From: Haloferax mucosum ATCC BAA-1512
Lineage (GTDB): Archaea; Halobacteriota; Halobacteria; Halobacteriales; Haloferacaceae
DNA: 64,000 nt
Direction: 5' to 3'
NCBI RefSeq assembly: GCF_000337815.1
Contig: NZ_AOLN01000011.1
Coordinates: forward strand, 62,001-126,000
Shown one piece after another: positions 37,036-47,023 of this stretch. Every line of letters starts with the position of its first letter. Position 1 is the first letter of the stretch. The notes under the pieces are model-generated. The model had not been told where the DNA came from and did not search any database. It saw nothing but the letters and a program-made list of their open reading frames with translations. Both the position numbers and the translations under genes were made by a program.

Positions 37036-37743
37036 TCACTGCGAAGGGGAGTTCGACGGCAACTGCGGGATGAGCCACGACAGGAACGCGTCCATACTGC
37101 GAGACTGCAACCAGACCGTTCCCGGACCGGTGAAGGTACAGACGAGTCCCTCACCGCTGAACAGAGTCGATTTGAGACCGCCGACGCGTTCGACCGAGAA
37201 ATCGGTCGTTCCGTCGAACGCGACGATGTGGCCGGTATCGACCGTGTAGCGCTCTCCGGCGTCGAGTTCGACTTCGTGAATCGCGCCGTAACTCGACAGG
37301 AAACTGTCGCCGGTTCCCTCCAATTTCAGAAGGAACAGGCCCTCGCTTCCGAAGAACGTCTTCGCGCCGCCGAAGGAGGTATCGAGGTCGAGTTCGACGT
37401 CGGAGGCGAGATACGACCCAGACTGCACGAACAGTGTCTCGTCTTCGAGTCGCTGGTGAACGACGTCGCCGGGAAGCGGCGGCGCGAACGAAACGTCACC
37501 GGCGGTCGTCGCCGTGAACGTGTTTTGGAAGAACGACTCGCCGCCGAGGACGCTCCGCTTGAGCGACCCGAGCAAGCCGCCCTTGGCGCTCGTTTCGATG
37601 TCGATACCGTCGGCGTAGCTGACCATCGCGCCCGCTTCCGAGCGAATCGATTCGCCCGCGTCGAGCGAGACGGTAAGCAGTGCGAACGACGGACGGTACT
37701 CGATAGAGTGGTCCATGGTAACAACAACGGCGTCCGAAGACAT
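37036..37743 (-). CDS. AIM24/TIGR00266 family protein
   Basis: A 235-residue protein with the repetitive beta-structure of the AIM24 family (VDTGHIVAFD, GLVCTFTGPGTVWLQSR). In eukaryotes AIM24 is mitochondrial; the prokaryotic role is unknown. It has no signal or membrane span. The ATG at 37716 (MDHSIEYRPSFALL) is also credible, and matches the family start better. Confidence 0.85.
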   Translation of the reverse strand: MSSDAVVVTMDHSIEYRPSFALLTVSLDAGESIRSEAGAMVSYADGIDIETSAKGGLLGSLKRSVLGGESFFQNTFTATTAGDVSFAPPLPGDVVHQRLEDETLFVQSGSYLASDVELDLDTSFGGAKTFFGSEGLFLLKLEGTGDSFLSSYGAIHEVELDAGERYTVDTGHIVAFDGTTDFSVERVGGLKSTLFSGEGLVCTFTGPGTVWLQSRSMDAFLSWLIPQLPSNSPSQ

Positions 37744-37803
37744 GTAACTGACTGAGAATAGTGTTATCAGCAGTCAGTTGTCGTTCCGGCGACGCGAGCG
37801 GCG

Positions 37804-38262
37804 TTATTTGGTGTCCGCGCGGACGAAGGTGACGGGACACGGAGATTCGAGCATCACTTCCTGTGCGAGGCTTCCGAACACGGCTTTACCGGTGGGTGAG
37901 CGCTTCCGCCCGCCGACGAGGAGTCGGTCGGCGTCAACGTCGCCCGCGAGTTCCACGAGTTTTTCGCCGTGGTCCCCGACCGGACCGCGAATTTCGTAGC
38001 TGACGCCCGCATCGTCGAACCTGCTGACGAGTTCCCGAACGATAGAATGTCGGCGCGCGACGTCGTCACCGGAGACCTCCTCGGCTGTGATGTCGAAATC
38101 GAGGTTGTCGAGCGCGTCGTTGTACTCGGCTTTTGTGAAGACGTGGCCGATGACGACCGTCGCACCGGTCGGTCCCGCGATGTCGATGGTCTCTTCGGCG
38201 AGTCTGTCGAGTCGCTTCGCATCGTTCGCCCCGACGGCGAGCAAGATAGTTTCGATAGCCAT
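37804..38262 (-). CDS. universal stress protein UspA family
   Basis: A 152-residue Usp domain. The nucleotide signature near the C-terminus reads VGGRKRSPTGKAVFGS, with Lys replacing the second glycine of the usual G-x2-G-x9-GS motif; this may weaken ATP binding. It has its own transcription unit, 60 bases from the AIM24-like gene. Confidence 0.87.
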   Translation of the reverse strand: MAIETILLAVGANDAKRLDRLAEETIDIAGPTGATVVIGHVFTKAEYNDALDNLDFDITAEEVSGDDVARRHSIVRELVSRFDDAGVSYEIRGPVGDHGEKLVELAGDVDADRLLVGGRKRSPTGKAVFGSLAQEVMLESPCPVTFVRADTK

Positions 38263-38411
38263 ACCACTCAGTTCGCTCCCGTCTCACTTAATCGTGCCGG
38301 AGATTTTTACTCGTATTCGAAATAAAACTCTAGCTGGTGCTGGTAACAGTTGCTCGCAAGCAGTGTGTCGCATGGTAGCAGTATGTATATTCCGCCGGAT
38401 TCGACGTTGGA

Positions 38412-38451
38412 CGGGCAGTCGGGCGGTCGGGCGGTCGGGCAGTCAGGCGGT
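38412..38451. repeat. five tandem 8-base repeats
   Basis: Five contiguous copies of an 8-base unit (CGGGCGGT with one-base variants) fill 38412-38451 in the gap between the Usp gene and the DUF5611-like gene. A period of eight is out of phase with codons. Confidence 0.85.
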
Positions 38452-38528
38452 CGAGTCACCGAATCGCAGGCGACGCCACTAGAACGTTCAGCGAGCGCAA
38501 GAAAGCCGAATTTCACTACGGGGCGTCT

Positions 38529-38909
38529 TCAGAAGTCCGGCGAATCGTCTTCGACCGCTCGCTTCATCGAGTTACGGCGCGACTTCGCGTCGCGGCCCGT
38601 CGCTTCGAGCAGGAAGTCGTTTTTCGCGCTGACCGCCTCACCGGCGGCTTCGAGGTCCTCGGTGTCGAGGTCCGTCGGGTCTGCTTCTTCGAAGTTGACC
38701 GCGAGTTTGTCCTTCTTCCCGCTGTATTTCACCGCACCGGCGACGACCCGCTTGAACACCGGGTTCTTTGGCTCGCCGACGACGAACAGGTCGCTTCCTT
38801 TGTACTCCTCGGTCTCAGTAATCGGACCGAAGTAGTCCTCGACGGTCGCTTCCATGTCGGGAATTCGCTCTTCGAGCGTCTCCCCACGACGCATCTTGTA
38901 CTCCTTCAT
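38529..38909 (-). CDS. DUF5611 family protein
   Basis: A 126-residue acidic soluble protein starting MKEYKMRRGETLEERIPD, which I recognise as the haloarchaeal DUF5611 family. It alternates strands and helices and has no enzyme motif. The function is unknown. Confidence 0.78.
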   Translation of the reverse strand: MKEYKMRRGETLEERIPDMEATVEDYFGPITETEEYKGSDLFVVGEPKNPVFKRVVAGAVKYSGKKDKLAVNFEEADPTDLDTEDLEAAGEAVSAKNDFLLEATGRDAKSRRNSMKRAVEDDSPDF

Positions 38910-38979
38910 GGACGCCTTTTCGACAGGGGATGGTTTACCTGTTTCGTGACTCTACAACGCCTGCGAGGGCGTGGCGCGG

Positions 38980-39966
38980 TCAGGACTCTCGCTCTGCGAT
39001 GTACCCTTTTTTACACTCGGGGCAGATGTCGCCCGCGCGCATCGACGACGCCGACGCGCCGCGCGCGTGCCCGCAATTGGGACAGTAGTATTCGATGGCC
39101 TCGTCCGGCGCCTCGCTCGCCACGTTCGACTCGTCCGCGCGGACGAAGTCGTCGTCGCTCTCGGCTTCGATGTACTGCCCGTTCGTCTCGGGCGACGGCG
39201 AACTGTTGCCTTCGGGCGTCAGCCCGCCACCGAAGGAGACCGAGACGGGTTCGCCATCGTCCGGCTCTGCGTTCCAGCCTTCGTCTTCGCCCGGTGCCTC
39301 CGGCCACGCGCCGCGCTTGCGAGTTTGCTCGGGGGCCGCGTCCGCGTCCGCATCCGTGCCTGCGTCGGCGTCGTTGGCCTCTGCGTCCGCATCGATGAAC
39401 TCCGCGTCGTCGCCATCGACTGGCGTCTCGGGCATCGGGTCGTCGGTTTCGACCTCGTCAACCTCGTCGGGCCACTGCGTCCGGTCGCGCGCGGCCGGTT
39501 CCTCGTCGTCGTCATCGAGGATGATTGCGTCGTCGGTGACCGACGGCGCATCGACGCTGTCCGGGCCGTCGCGTTCGGCCGTTTCATCGACTGCCGGGTG
39601 GTCCGGCGCAGGTTGCGCGTCGGCGTCCGCGCTCGCACCAGCGTCCGCGCTCGCTTCGGCTTCGGTCTCCGGGTCCGGCGCGGTTTCGATATCTGGCGCA
39701 CCGGTATCTTCAGCGCCCGGTTGCGGATTCGCGGGTTCGAATCCCGCCGCCGCGGTCTCGGCTTCGCCCTCCGTCATCCCGACTTCTTCGGGCGTTCGGA
39801 TGGCGGTCACCTCCTTGTTCTCGCTGATTACCTGTTCGTGTCCGCATCGCGCGCAGACTTGGAGTTCTCGAATCGACACGACCACCTCGTCGCCGCGTTC
39901 CTCGCGCTCCCGTTCCGTCTCGGAGTCTCCGTAGGAGTGCCCGAGAAGACGGCAAGTAAGTCCCAT
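38980..39966 (-). CDS. two-zinc-ribbon protein with long acidic linker (DUF7093-like)
   Basis: A 328-residue protein. The N-terminal ribbon has a CRLLGH segment and CARCGHEQ; the C-terminal ribbon has CPNCGHARG and CPECKKGYIAE. The 200 residues between are Asp/Glu/Ala-rich and disordered, with many Asp-Ala repeats. It may tether two nucleic acid or protein partners. I recall the family as DUF7093; the role is unknown. Confidence 0.75.
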   Translation of the reverse strand: MGLTCRLLGHSYGDSETEREREERGDEVVVSIRELQVCARCGHEQVISENKEVTAIRTPEEVGMTEGEAETAAAGFEPANPQPGAEDTGAPDIETAPDPETEAEASADAGASADADAQPAPDHPAVDETAERDGPDSVDAPSVTDDAIILDDDDEEPAARDRTQWPDEVDEVETDDPMPETPVDGDDAEFIDADAEANDADAGTDADADAAPEQTRKRGAWPEAPGEDEGWNAEPDDGEPVSVSFGGGLTPEGNSSPSPETNGQYIEAESDDDFVRADESNVASEAPDEAIEYYCPNCGHARGASASSMRAGDICPECKKGYIAERES

Positions 39967-40061
39967 TACGCGAGGATTCCGGGATTCGGGAACAAAAAGG
40001 TACCCCCTGCCTGTCGGACATCCGTCAGACGGGCGGTACAGGTAAACAGGAGGCGAACGAT

Positions 40062-40370
40062 GTGTCGGCTATGAGAGCGAGGCGGGAGTTCCGGAACCGC
40101 CGCGACATCGAGGTCGCGGTGCTCGACGCGCTCGTCGATCGCCACGACGAGGGAATGACCGTGTTCGAACTCCGTGCCGCGGTCGATGCCGATATCGACA
40201 CCATCGAAGCGGCGCTGTCGGCGCTCAAAGACGAGAACCTCATCGTGGTCGAAGAATCGCAAACACGGGTGCTCATCTACCCCGACGAACGCGTCGTTCC
40301 GGACCCCAGCGAAGCAATGGAAGACGACGAGTCGCTGTTAGACCGACTTCGTGGCCGGCTCGGGCTGTAA
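40062..40370 (+). CDS. winged-helix-like protein (DUF6432-like)
   Basis: A 102-residue protein with a helix-turn-helix-like core (VAVLDALVDRHDEGMTVFELRAAV then IEAALSALKDENLIVVEE). It resembles haloarchaeal DUF6432. A strong ribosome-binding site (AGGAGG, 40048-40053) stands 8 bases before the GTG at 40062; the ATG at 40071 is the alternative. The acidic C-terminus ends in LLDRLRGRLGL. Confidence 0.7.
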   Translation: MSAMRARREFRNRRDIEVAVLDALVDRHDEGMTVFELRAAVDADIDTIEAALSALKDENLIVVEESQTRVLIYPDERVVPDPSEAMEDDESLLDRLRGRLGL

Positions 40371-40474
40371 CACGCTGAGTCGGATTCGACACCACCCACG
40401 AGACGCCCGCGCGAAACCGGGTGTCTCGACCGCGAGTGGGAGGGTTTTACGCGCTGAAATCGAAACGGGGAGTA

Positions 40475-41590
40475 ATGACACTCGTCGCCGACATCCACGA
40501 GTCTCACGGTGCGACGTTCGAGACGCGCGGCGGAGTCGAAGTCGTAAGCAACTACGGTCGCCCCGAGCGGACCCACCGCGCCGTCAGAAACGGCGTCGGC
40601 GTCATCGAACACGGCTACGGCGTCGTCGCAGTCGAGGGCGAAGACCGAATCGAGTACGTCGATAACGCCGTGACGAACGCCGTCCCGAGCGATGACGGCC
40701 GCGGCGTCTACACCCTTCTTCTCGACCCCGACGGGCGCATCCAGACGGACATGTACGTCTACAACGCCGGCGAGCGACTCCTCTTGTTTACGCCGCCGAA
40801 CCGCGCTGAGTCGCTCGTCGAGGAGTGGCGTTCGAAGACGTTCCTCCAGCGCGTCCGCATCCGCGACGCCTCCGAGGAGTTCGGCGTCTTCGGCGTCCAC
40901 GGCCCGCAATCGACCGAGAAGGTGGCGAGCGTCCTCTCCGGTGCGGGCGCGCCGGAACCCGCATTGTCCTTCGTTCGCGGCTCTATCGGCGGCGAACTCG
41001 GCGTGACGGTCGTCGCCTCCGACAACCCGACCGGCGAGGAAGGCTACGACATCATCTGCCGCGCGAACGACGCCGAAGACGTGTTCGAAGCGCTTCTCTT
41101 GTACGGTAACCCGTCGATTCCGGTCGGCTATCAGACGTGGGACAGCCTCACCGCAGAGGCCGGGACGCCGCTTTTCGAGACGGAACTGCGCGGCAACATC
41201 CCGAACGTCGTCGGCGTCCGCAACGCAATCGACTTCGACAAGGGCTGTTTCGTCGGTCAAGAAGTCGTCTCGAAGGTCGAAAACCGCGGCCGACCCTCGC
41301 GCCGTCTCGTCGGCTTCCGCGCCGACACCCACTCGGACGCGAATTCCGGTGTGCGCCCGGCGACGGGGGCCGAGGTGTTCGCCGACGGCAACGCCATCGG
41401 GAACGTCACCCGAGCCGTCTTCTCACCAGTCGTCGAATCGACCATCGGCTTCGCGTTCGTTCCGTACGACCTCGATACCGACGACCTCGAAGTCGCCGTC
41501 GATGGCGAGCGAATTCCGGCAACTCGTGAGTCGCTTCCGTTCGTCGAAGGGAGCGCCCGTTCGGCGCGCATGCCGTCGTATGTAGAGTAA
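40475..41590 (+). CDS. YgfZ/GcvT-like folate-binding protein
   Basis: A 371-residue protein of the aminomethyltransferase fold. The KGCFVGQEVV segment is the YgfZ signature, which separates it from true glycine cleavage T-protein. YgfZ proteins help make or repair some iron-sulfur enzymes using tetrahydrofolate. No other glycine-cleavage genes are nearby. A GTTTTAC box lies about 28 bases before the ATG at 40475. Confidence 0.83.
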   Translation: MTLVADIHESHGATFETRGGVEVVSNYGRPERTHRAVRNGVGVIEHGYGVVAVEGEDRIEYVDNAVTNAVPSDDGRGVYTLLLDPDGRIQTDMYVYNAGERLLLFTPPNRAESLVEEWRSKTFLQRVRIRDASEEFGVFGVHGPQSTEKVASVLSGAGAPEPALSFVRGSIGGELGVTVVASDNPTGEEGYDIICRANDAEDVFEALLLYGNPSIPVGYQTWDSLTAEAGTPLFETELRGNIPNVVGVRNAIDFDKGCFVGQEVVSKVENRGRPSRRLVGFRADTHSDANSGVRPATGAEVFADGNAIGNVTRAVFSPVVESTIGFAFVPYDLDTDDLEVAVDGERIPATRESLPFVEGSARSARMPSYVE

Positions 41591-41620
41591 CGGCCGTTTT
41601 GGCGAGGCGGCCCGCCCGCC

Positions 41621-42703
41621 TCAGAACAGTTTCTTCAGGTGTTCGCGCGAGAAAAAGGAACTCGGTCTGTCCATGTGGACACCGATTTCGCCCGAGAGCG
41701 ACCGTAATCCGACGCGCTGGAGCCACTCGGGAAACGAGTAGCACTTTCTGACGAGGTGACCGAGTCGAATCTCTCGGGAGAGTTCGTCACGCCACGCGGC
41801 CTCGTAGTCGGCGAGGGTTGCCGGGTCGTCGGGGTCGATGGTTTCGGCGGCGTGGTCCGCGGCGGTCATCCCGTAGAGGATGCCACCGCCCGTAAAGGGC
41901 TTCGTCTGTGCGGCCGCGTCGCCGATGAGGAACGCGCGGTCGGTCGTCGTCCGGTCCAGCGGGCCGATGGGAATCGCACCGGAACAGAAGTGCTCTGTCT
42001 CCACGTCGTACGTGTCGGTGAGCACGTCGAACATCTCGTTGACTTCGGCGCCCGGCGGCGCGGCGAGGCCGTACTCGACGCCCGCGTCGCCGCGCGGGAT
42101 GCGCCACGCGAAGAATCGCGGGACAGTGAGGTGGACATCCACGAAGTCGCCGTCGTCCGGGTCGGGGTCGAACGCGAGAACGCCGTGGAGCGTCTCACCG
42201 GGTTCGGGGAGGTCGAGCGACCGCCGAACCCGGGACGCTGGCCCGTCGCATCCGGCGACCATCTTCGCATCGAACGCGACGGTTCCGGCCTCGCCAGCGA
42301 CGCTTACGGTCAGTCGGACCCGATCGTCGAGTTCGTCGATGGCGGTGACGGTGTAGCCCTCTCGAACGTCCGCGCCGGCCTCACGGGCGCAATCGGCGAG
42401 CGTCCGGTCGAGTTCGACGCGGTCGATGACGTTCGAGACTTCGGTCTGTTTGTAAAACGGGTAGGCCTTCGAGTTCGGGCCGCCGACGTGGAAGTCGGCC
42501 CCGTAGATGCGATTCTGAAAGAGGTGGTCGCGGGCCTCGTCGGGGACGTAGTCCCAGATGTCGGTGCTGACGTGGCCGGAGCACGCGAGGGGCGTTCCGA
42601 CCTCGCCTTTCTCCAGTGCGAGCACGTCGTAGCCCGCCTCGGCCGCGCGACGAGCGAACCGCGCGCCGGCGGGACCGACGCCGACGACGGCGAAATCGTA
42701 CAT
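41621..42703 (-). CDS. geranylgeranyl reductase family flavoprotein
   Basis: A 360-residue FAD enzyme. The N-terminal dinucleotide motif is GVGPAG; a second FAD motif AFLIGDAAAQTKPFTGGG is present. The family reduces isoprenoid double bonds, for example in archaeal lipids or menaquinone. The substrate is not determined here. It converges with the YgfZ-like gene. Confidence 0.87.
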   Translation of the reverse strand: MYDFAVVGVGPAGARFARRAAEAGYDVLALEKGEVGTPLACSGHVSTDIWDYVPDEARDHLFQNRIYGADFHVGGPNSKAYPFYKQTEVSNVIDRVELDRTLADCAREAGADVREGYTVTAIDELDDRVRLTVSVAGEAGTVAFDAKMVAGCDGPASRVRRSLDLPEPGETLHGVLAFDPDPDDGDFVDVHLTVPRFFAWRIPRGDAGVEYGLAAPPGAEVNEMFDVLTDTYDVETEHFCSGAIPIGPLDRTTTDRAFLIGDAAAQTKPFTGGGILYGMTAADHAAETIDPDDPATLADYEAAWRDELSREIRLGHLVRKCYSFPEWLQRVGLRSLSGEIGVHMDRPSSFFSREHLKKLF

Positions 42704-42781
42704 AATCGGGGGTCGACGCGACGGCTCATGAATCTTCTCGCTTCGGTCCGGCGGTGAGACGGTTGCGAGTGACCCGAATCG

Positions 42782-43774
42782 CTACGCCACAACCGCGAGT
42801 CCCGACGCAGTCTGTCGCTCCCCCGACCACGGCACGTCGAGCCGGTTCCACGAGTCGCCGAACTCGACGGTCCGGTAGAGACCGCGGTCGTTCGCGGCGT
42901 AACACTCGCCAGCTTTTCGTCCGGAAGCCAAGACAGCGCGCGTGACGCCGGCTCCGGTCGGAAGGCCAGTCTCGTCGAGGCGTTCCCACGGCTCGTCGCC
43001 GCGACGGCGGTAAAGGAAGGACTCCGCAGTTTCGACCGAGTGGGCGCGCATCGCGCTGTTCGCGGCGCTCATGAGGACTGCCTCCGGGTCCTTCGGGTCG
43101 GCAACGACACTCCAGCAGTATCCGTGGCCGAGACCTTCTGTTGGCGTCGTCCACGTCTCCCCGCCGTCGTCGCTCTCGGCGTAGCCGTCGCCCGCGGCCG
43201 CCCAGACGTGCCCCGGTCTGTCGGGGTGCGTCGCCATCGAGTGTGTGTCGCGTTTGCTCGACGGCACGCGGTCCTGCCACGTCTCGCCGCCGTCGAACGA
43301 CCGAACGAGCGCGCCGGCCTCGACCGCGACGAAGAGCCTGTCGGGGTCCGCTGGGTCGAGTTCTATCCAGCGCACGTGGTGGGTGTGCGGCCGCGGGGGA
43401 AACGCCCACGTGTCCGCCGAATCGAGGTCGGAGAGCGGTGCGAGTTCGGTCCACGTCTCGCCGCCATCCGCAGACCTGAACACGGCCGAGGGTTCGGTTC
43501 CGGCGTACACGACGTCCGGGTCGGCAGGCGAGAGTGCGAGGCTCGTCACCGACTCCAAGACGGTATCTTCCCCCACGGAACGCCACGTCTCGCCCCCGTC
43601 AGTCGTCCGAAACACGCCGTCGTCGAAGGTGCCGCAGAAAGCCCGCCCCGGCTCTCGCCGGTCGGCGGCGACGCACTCGATTCGGTGGTCGTCGAGGCGG
43701 CGGTGCGTCCTCGGGTCGTCCGGAGACCCGAAAACAGAGAGAACCGCGCTGTTTACTGCCGCGTAGAGGTGCAT
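42782..43774 (-). CDS. BNR/Asp-box beta-propeller protein
   Basis: A 330-residue protein with at least four Asp-box motifs (TTDGGETW, SADGGETW, SFDGGETW, SDDGGETW), spaced as in sialidase-like or photosystem-assembly-like propellers. It has no signal peptide, so it appears cytoplasmic. A sialidase activity is not supported. The ATG at 43774 is used; an upstream ATG adds a basic tail. Confidence 0.8.
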   Translation of the reverse strand: MHLYAAVNSAVLSVFGSPDDPRTHRRLDDHRIECVAADRREPGRAFCGTFDDGVFRTTDGGETWRSVGEDTVLESVTSLALSPADPDVVYAGTEPSAVFRSADGGETWTELAPLSDLDSADTWAFPPRPHTHHVRWIELDPADPDRLFVAVEAGALVRSFDGGETWQDRVPSSKRDTHSMATHPDRPGHVWAAAGDGYAESDDGGETWTTPTEGLGHGYCWSVVADPKDPEAVLMSAANSAMRAHSVETAESFLYRRRGDEPWERLDETGLPTGAGVTRAVLASGRKAGECYAANDRGLYRTVEFGDSWNRLDVPWSGERQTASGLAVVA

Positions 43775-43978
43775 GGTCGAGATACGTGTCGGACGAGTAA
43801 AAAGTCGGGCGAGAAGCGGCACGTCAGGCAGTGGTCCGTCGTCGCCGACTACGACAGATCGCGGCGGTCGAACACCTCGGTTGCGTCGGCTACTGGTGGT
43901 ACCCGTCGGTGACCTCGCGGCCCGTGAAGCGATGGTAGAAACGAACCCGAGCGAAATGAGTCGGCGCTCGGAACGCTC

Positions 43979-46927
43979 TTAGTCGTCGTTCGGAATCTTC
44001 GCGGGTTTGCGTCGGTCAGAACGCGGGCCGTCTGCGTCCACGTCGGGGAGGTAATCGCGGAGATACCGGCCCGTGTGAGAATCGGGATTGCGCGCGACTG
44101 CTTCGGGCGTGCCGCTGGCGACGATTGTGCCACCGCCGTCACCGCCTTCCGGACCGAGGTCGATGATGTTGTCCGCGTTCTTCACGAGGTCCAGTTCGTG
44201 TTCGACCACGAGGACGGTGTTACCGTTGTCAACGAGACGCTGGAGGACGTCGATGAGCTTGCGCTCGTCTTCCTTGTGGAGACCCGTCGTCGGTTCGTCG
44301 AGCAAGTAGAGCGTGTCCCCGGTCTGTTTCTTGCCGAGTTCCTCCGCGAGTTTGACGCGCTGGGCCTCGCCGCCGGAGAGGGTCGTCGAGGGCTGTCCGA
44401 GTTGCATGTAGCCGAGACCGACGTCGTGGAGGAGTTGGAGACGGCGGCGAATCTGCGAGTTCGCCTCGAAGAATTCGAGCGCCTCGTCGACTTCCATCTG
44501 CAGGACGTCCGCGATGGTCTTGTCCTTGTATCGAACGTCGAGGGTTTCGGCGTTGTAGCGGTCGCCGTGACACTCCTCGCACGGCACGTACACGTCCGAG
44601 AGGAAGTTCATCTCGATTTTGACGTTCCCCTGGCCCTTACAGGCTTCACAGCGCCCGCCTTTGACGTTGAACGAAAAGCGGCCCTTCTCGTAACCGCGCT
44701 GTTTCGAGAGTTTCGTCTGTGCGAACAGTTCGCGGACGTAGTCGAAGACGCCGGTGTAGGTCGCAGGGTTCGACCGCGGGGTGCGGCCGATGGGCGACTG
44801 GTCGATGAGTCGCACCGTCTCGATTTCGTCGTAGCCCTCGATTGCGTCGTGTTCGCCGGGGTCTACGGAGGTGTTGTCGTTCATCCGGCGGGCGAGTCCC
44901 TTGTAGAGGATGTCGTGCATCAGCGTGGACTTGCCCGAGCCGGAGACGCCGGTGATGGCGGTGAACGTCCCGAGCGGGATGGGCACGTCGAGGTTCTTGA
45001 GGTTATGCTGACGCGCGCCGCGAACGACGAGTTCGCCGTCGCCGTCGCGTCGAGTTTCGGGCACGTCGATGTCCTTGCGCCCCGAGAGATAGTCGGCCGT
45101 GATGGAGTTGTCGGCCGCGACGATGTCGTCGAAGTCGCCCTGTGCGACGACTTCGCCGCCGCGTTTGCCCGGTCCCGGACCCATGTCGATGATTTCGTCG
45201 GCCCGGCGCATCGTCTCCTCGTCGTGCTCGACGACGATGAGCGTGTTTCCGAGGTCGCGCAGGCCTTCGAGCGTGTTCAGGAGTTTGTCGTTGTCGCGCT
45301 GGTGAAGGCCGATAGACGGCTCGTCGAGGACGTAGAGGACGCCGACGAGACCCGACCCGACCTGCGTGGCGAGTCGAATCCGTTGGGATTCACCGCCGGA
45401 GAGCGTCGCCGCCTCGCGGTCCAGCGTCAGGTATTCGAGACCGACTTCGGTCATGAAGCCGAGACGGGCGCGAATCTCCTTGAGAATCTCCTGTGCGATG
45501 GTTCGGTCGCGCTCCGAGAGGTCGGTTTCGAGTCCTTCGAAGTGGTCGAGCGCGCCCGCGATGGTCATCCGGTTGACTTCGGGGAGCGAGGTGTCGCCGA
45601 CGCGGACGTGACGCGACTGCTCTTTGAGGCGCGACCCGTCGCATTCCGGGCAGGTCGTGACGGCCATGAACTCCTCTATGTGGTCGCGGGTCCGGTCGGA
45701 ATCCGTCTCGATGTGGCGGCGTTCGAGGTTGCCGACGACGCCCTCGAAGGGGTGTTCTTTGTGTCGCGTACCGTTTTTCGTCGTCCACTCGAACACCACG
45801 TCCTCGGTGGTTCCGAAGAGGAAGGCGTCCTGAATTTCCTCGTCTAACTCTTCGAACGGCGTGTTCACGCTGATTCCGAAGTGGTCCGCAACGTTGTCGA
45901 GTTGCCGCTGGTAGTACGTCCGGTTGTAGCTCCACGGCTCGAAGACGTGTTTGACCGGTTTCGACGGGTCGGTGACGACGAGGTCGGGGTCAACCTCTTT
46001 TGCTTCGCCGAGGCCTTCGCACTCCGGGCACGCGCCGTGCGGACTGTTGAACGAGAACGAGCGCGTCTCGATTTCGGAAAAGCGGAACGACGAGTTCGGG
46101 TTGCCGAGTTCCTCGGAGAACTCCACGACGAGCCGGTCGTCGCCGTCGCCCGCGAGCGAGCCTGTCGAGCGCGTGTTGGACGCGAAGGGGAGGTCTTCGG
46201 GCGGGTCCGGGACGATGAGTTTGAGGACGCCGTTTGCCTCCTCCAGTGCGGTCTCGACCGAGTCGGCGATGCGAGAGCGCGCGTCGGGTGCGACCGTCAC
46301 GCGGTCAACGACCACGTCGATGGTGTGGTCGTAGTTCTTGTCGAGTTCGGGCGTCTCGAACGAGAGATCGAACTCTTCGCCATCGACTTCGACGCGGGCG
46401 TAGCCGTCGGAGACGAGGTCAGAAAAGAGGTCCTTGAACTCCCCTTTCTGGTCGCGGACGACCGGCGCGACGACTTTCGCGCGGGTTCCCTCGGGCAGTT
46501 CGAGAATCTGGTCAACCATGTCCTGTGCAGACTGTTCGCCGACTTCCTCACCGGTAATCGGGTCGTACTGCGTGCCGACGCGGGCGTACAGCAGTCGAAG
46601 GTAGTCGTGAAGCTCCGTGACGGTCCCGACGGTCGAACGCGGGTTGTTCGCTCCGTTTTTCTGGTCGATGGAGATAGCGGGTGACAGCCCTTCGACCGCC
46701 TCGACTTTCGGCTTGTCCATCTGGCCGAGGAAGTTCCGCGCGTACGCCGACAGCGATTCGATGTAGCGGCGTTGGCCCTCGGCGTAAATCGTGTCGAACG
46801 CGAGGGAGGATTTGCCCGACCCCGACAGCCCGGTGACGACCGTAAACGTCTCGCGGGGAACGCGGACGTCGAGGTCCTTGAGGTTGTGCTCTTCGGCACC
46901 ACGAACCTCGATGTGGTCCTTGCTCAT
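43979..46927 (-). CDS. uvrA: excinuclease ABC subunit A
   Basis: A 982-residue nucleotide excision repair protein that finds DNA damage with UvrB. Both ABC ATPase halves are visible, with Walker A GLSGSGKSS near residue 32 and GVSGSGKST near residue 660, signature motifs LSGGESQ and LSGGEAQ, and zinc-finger cysteines (CPECDG, CEACKGQG). Full length for the family. uvrB and uvrC are not in the window. sepF lies 97 bases upstream on the same strand. Confidence 0.97.
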   Translation of the reverse strand: MSKDHIEVRGAEEHNLKDLDVRVPRETFTVVTGLSGSGKSSLAFDTIYAEGQRRYIESLSAYARNFLGQMDKPKVEAVEGLSPAISIDQKNGANNPRSTVGTVTELHDYLRLLYARVGTQYDPITGEEVGEQSAQDMVDQILELPEGTRAKVVAPVVRDQKGEFKDLFSDLVSDGYARVEVDGEEFDLSFETPELDKNYDHTIDVVVDRVTVAPDARSRIADSVETALEEANGVLKLIVPDPPEDLPFASNTRSTGSLAGDGDDRLVVEFSEELGNPNSSFRFSEIETRSFSFNSPHGACPECEGLGEAKEVDPDLVVTDPSKPVKHVFEPWSYNRTYYQRQLDNVADHFGISVNTPFEELDEEIQDAFLFGTTEDVVFEWTTKNGTRHKEHPFEGVVGNLERRHIETDSDRTRDHIEEFMAVTTCPECDGSRLKEQSRHVRVGDTSLPEVNRMTIAGALDHFEGLETDLSERDRTIAQEILKEIRARLGFMTEVGLEYLTLDREAATLSGGESQRIRLATQVGSGLVGVLYVLDEPSIGLHQRDNDKLLNTLEGLRDLGNTLIVVEHDEETMRRADEIIDMGPGPGKRGGEVVAQGDFDDIVAADNSITADYLSGRKDIDVPETRRDGDGELVVRGARQHNLKNLDVPIPLGTFTAITGVSGSGKSTLMHDILYKGLARRMNDNTSVDPGEHDAIEGYDEIETVRLIDQSPIGRTPRSNPATYTGVFDYVRELFAQTKLSKQRGYEKGRFSFNVKGGRCEACKGQGNVKIEMNFLSDVYVPCEECHGDRYNAETLDVRYKDKTIADVLQMEVDEALEFFEANSQIRRRLQLLHDVGLGYMQLGQPSTTLSGGEAQRVKLAEELGKKQTGDTLYLLDEPTTGLHKEDERKLIDVLQRLVDNGNTVLVVEHELDLVKNADNIIDLGPEGGDGGGTIVASGTPEAVARNPDSHTGRYLRDYLPDVDADGPRSDRRKPAKIPNDD

Positions 46928-47023
46928 TCGGACGACTCTAAGGACGAGGGGACCGAATAGGCATCGGTTCGGGCCATCCGAACCGTATGTTGCGGGTCTC
47001 CCGCCCGCAGTGAAATCGAAGAA

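Noticed and set aside
39733-39756. tRNA T-arm-like sequence (GGGTTCGAATCCC)
   Set aside because: It lies inside the two-zinc-ribbon protein gene, coding on the other strand for a GFEPAN segment, and no acceptor, D or anticodon arms surround it.
44075-45847. 590-residue open frame on the plus strand
   Set aside because: Antisense to uvrA, whose product is clear and full length.
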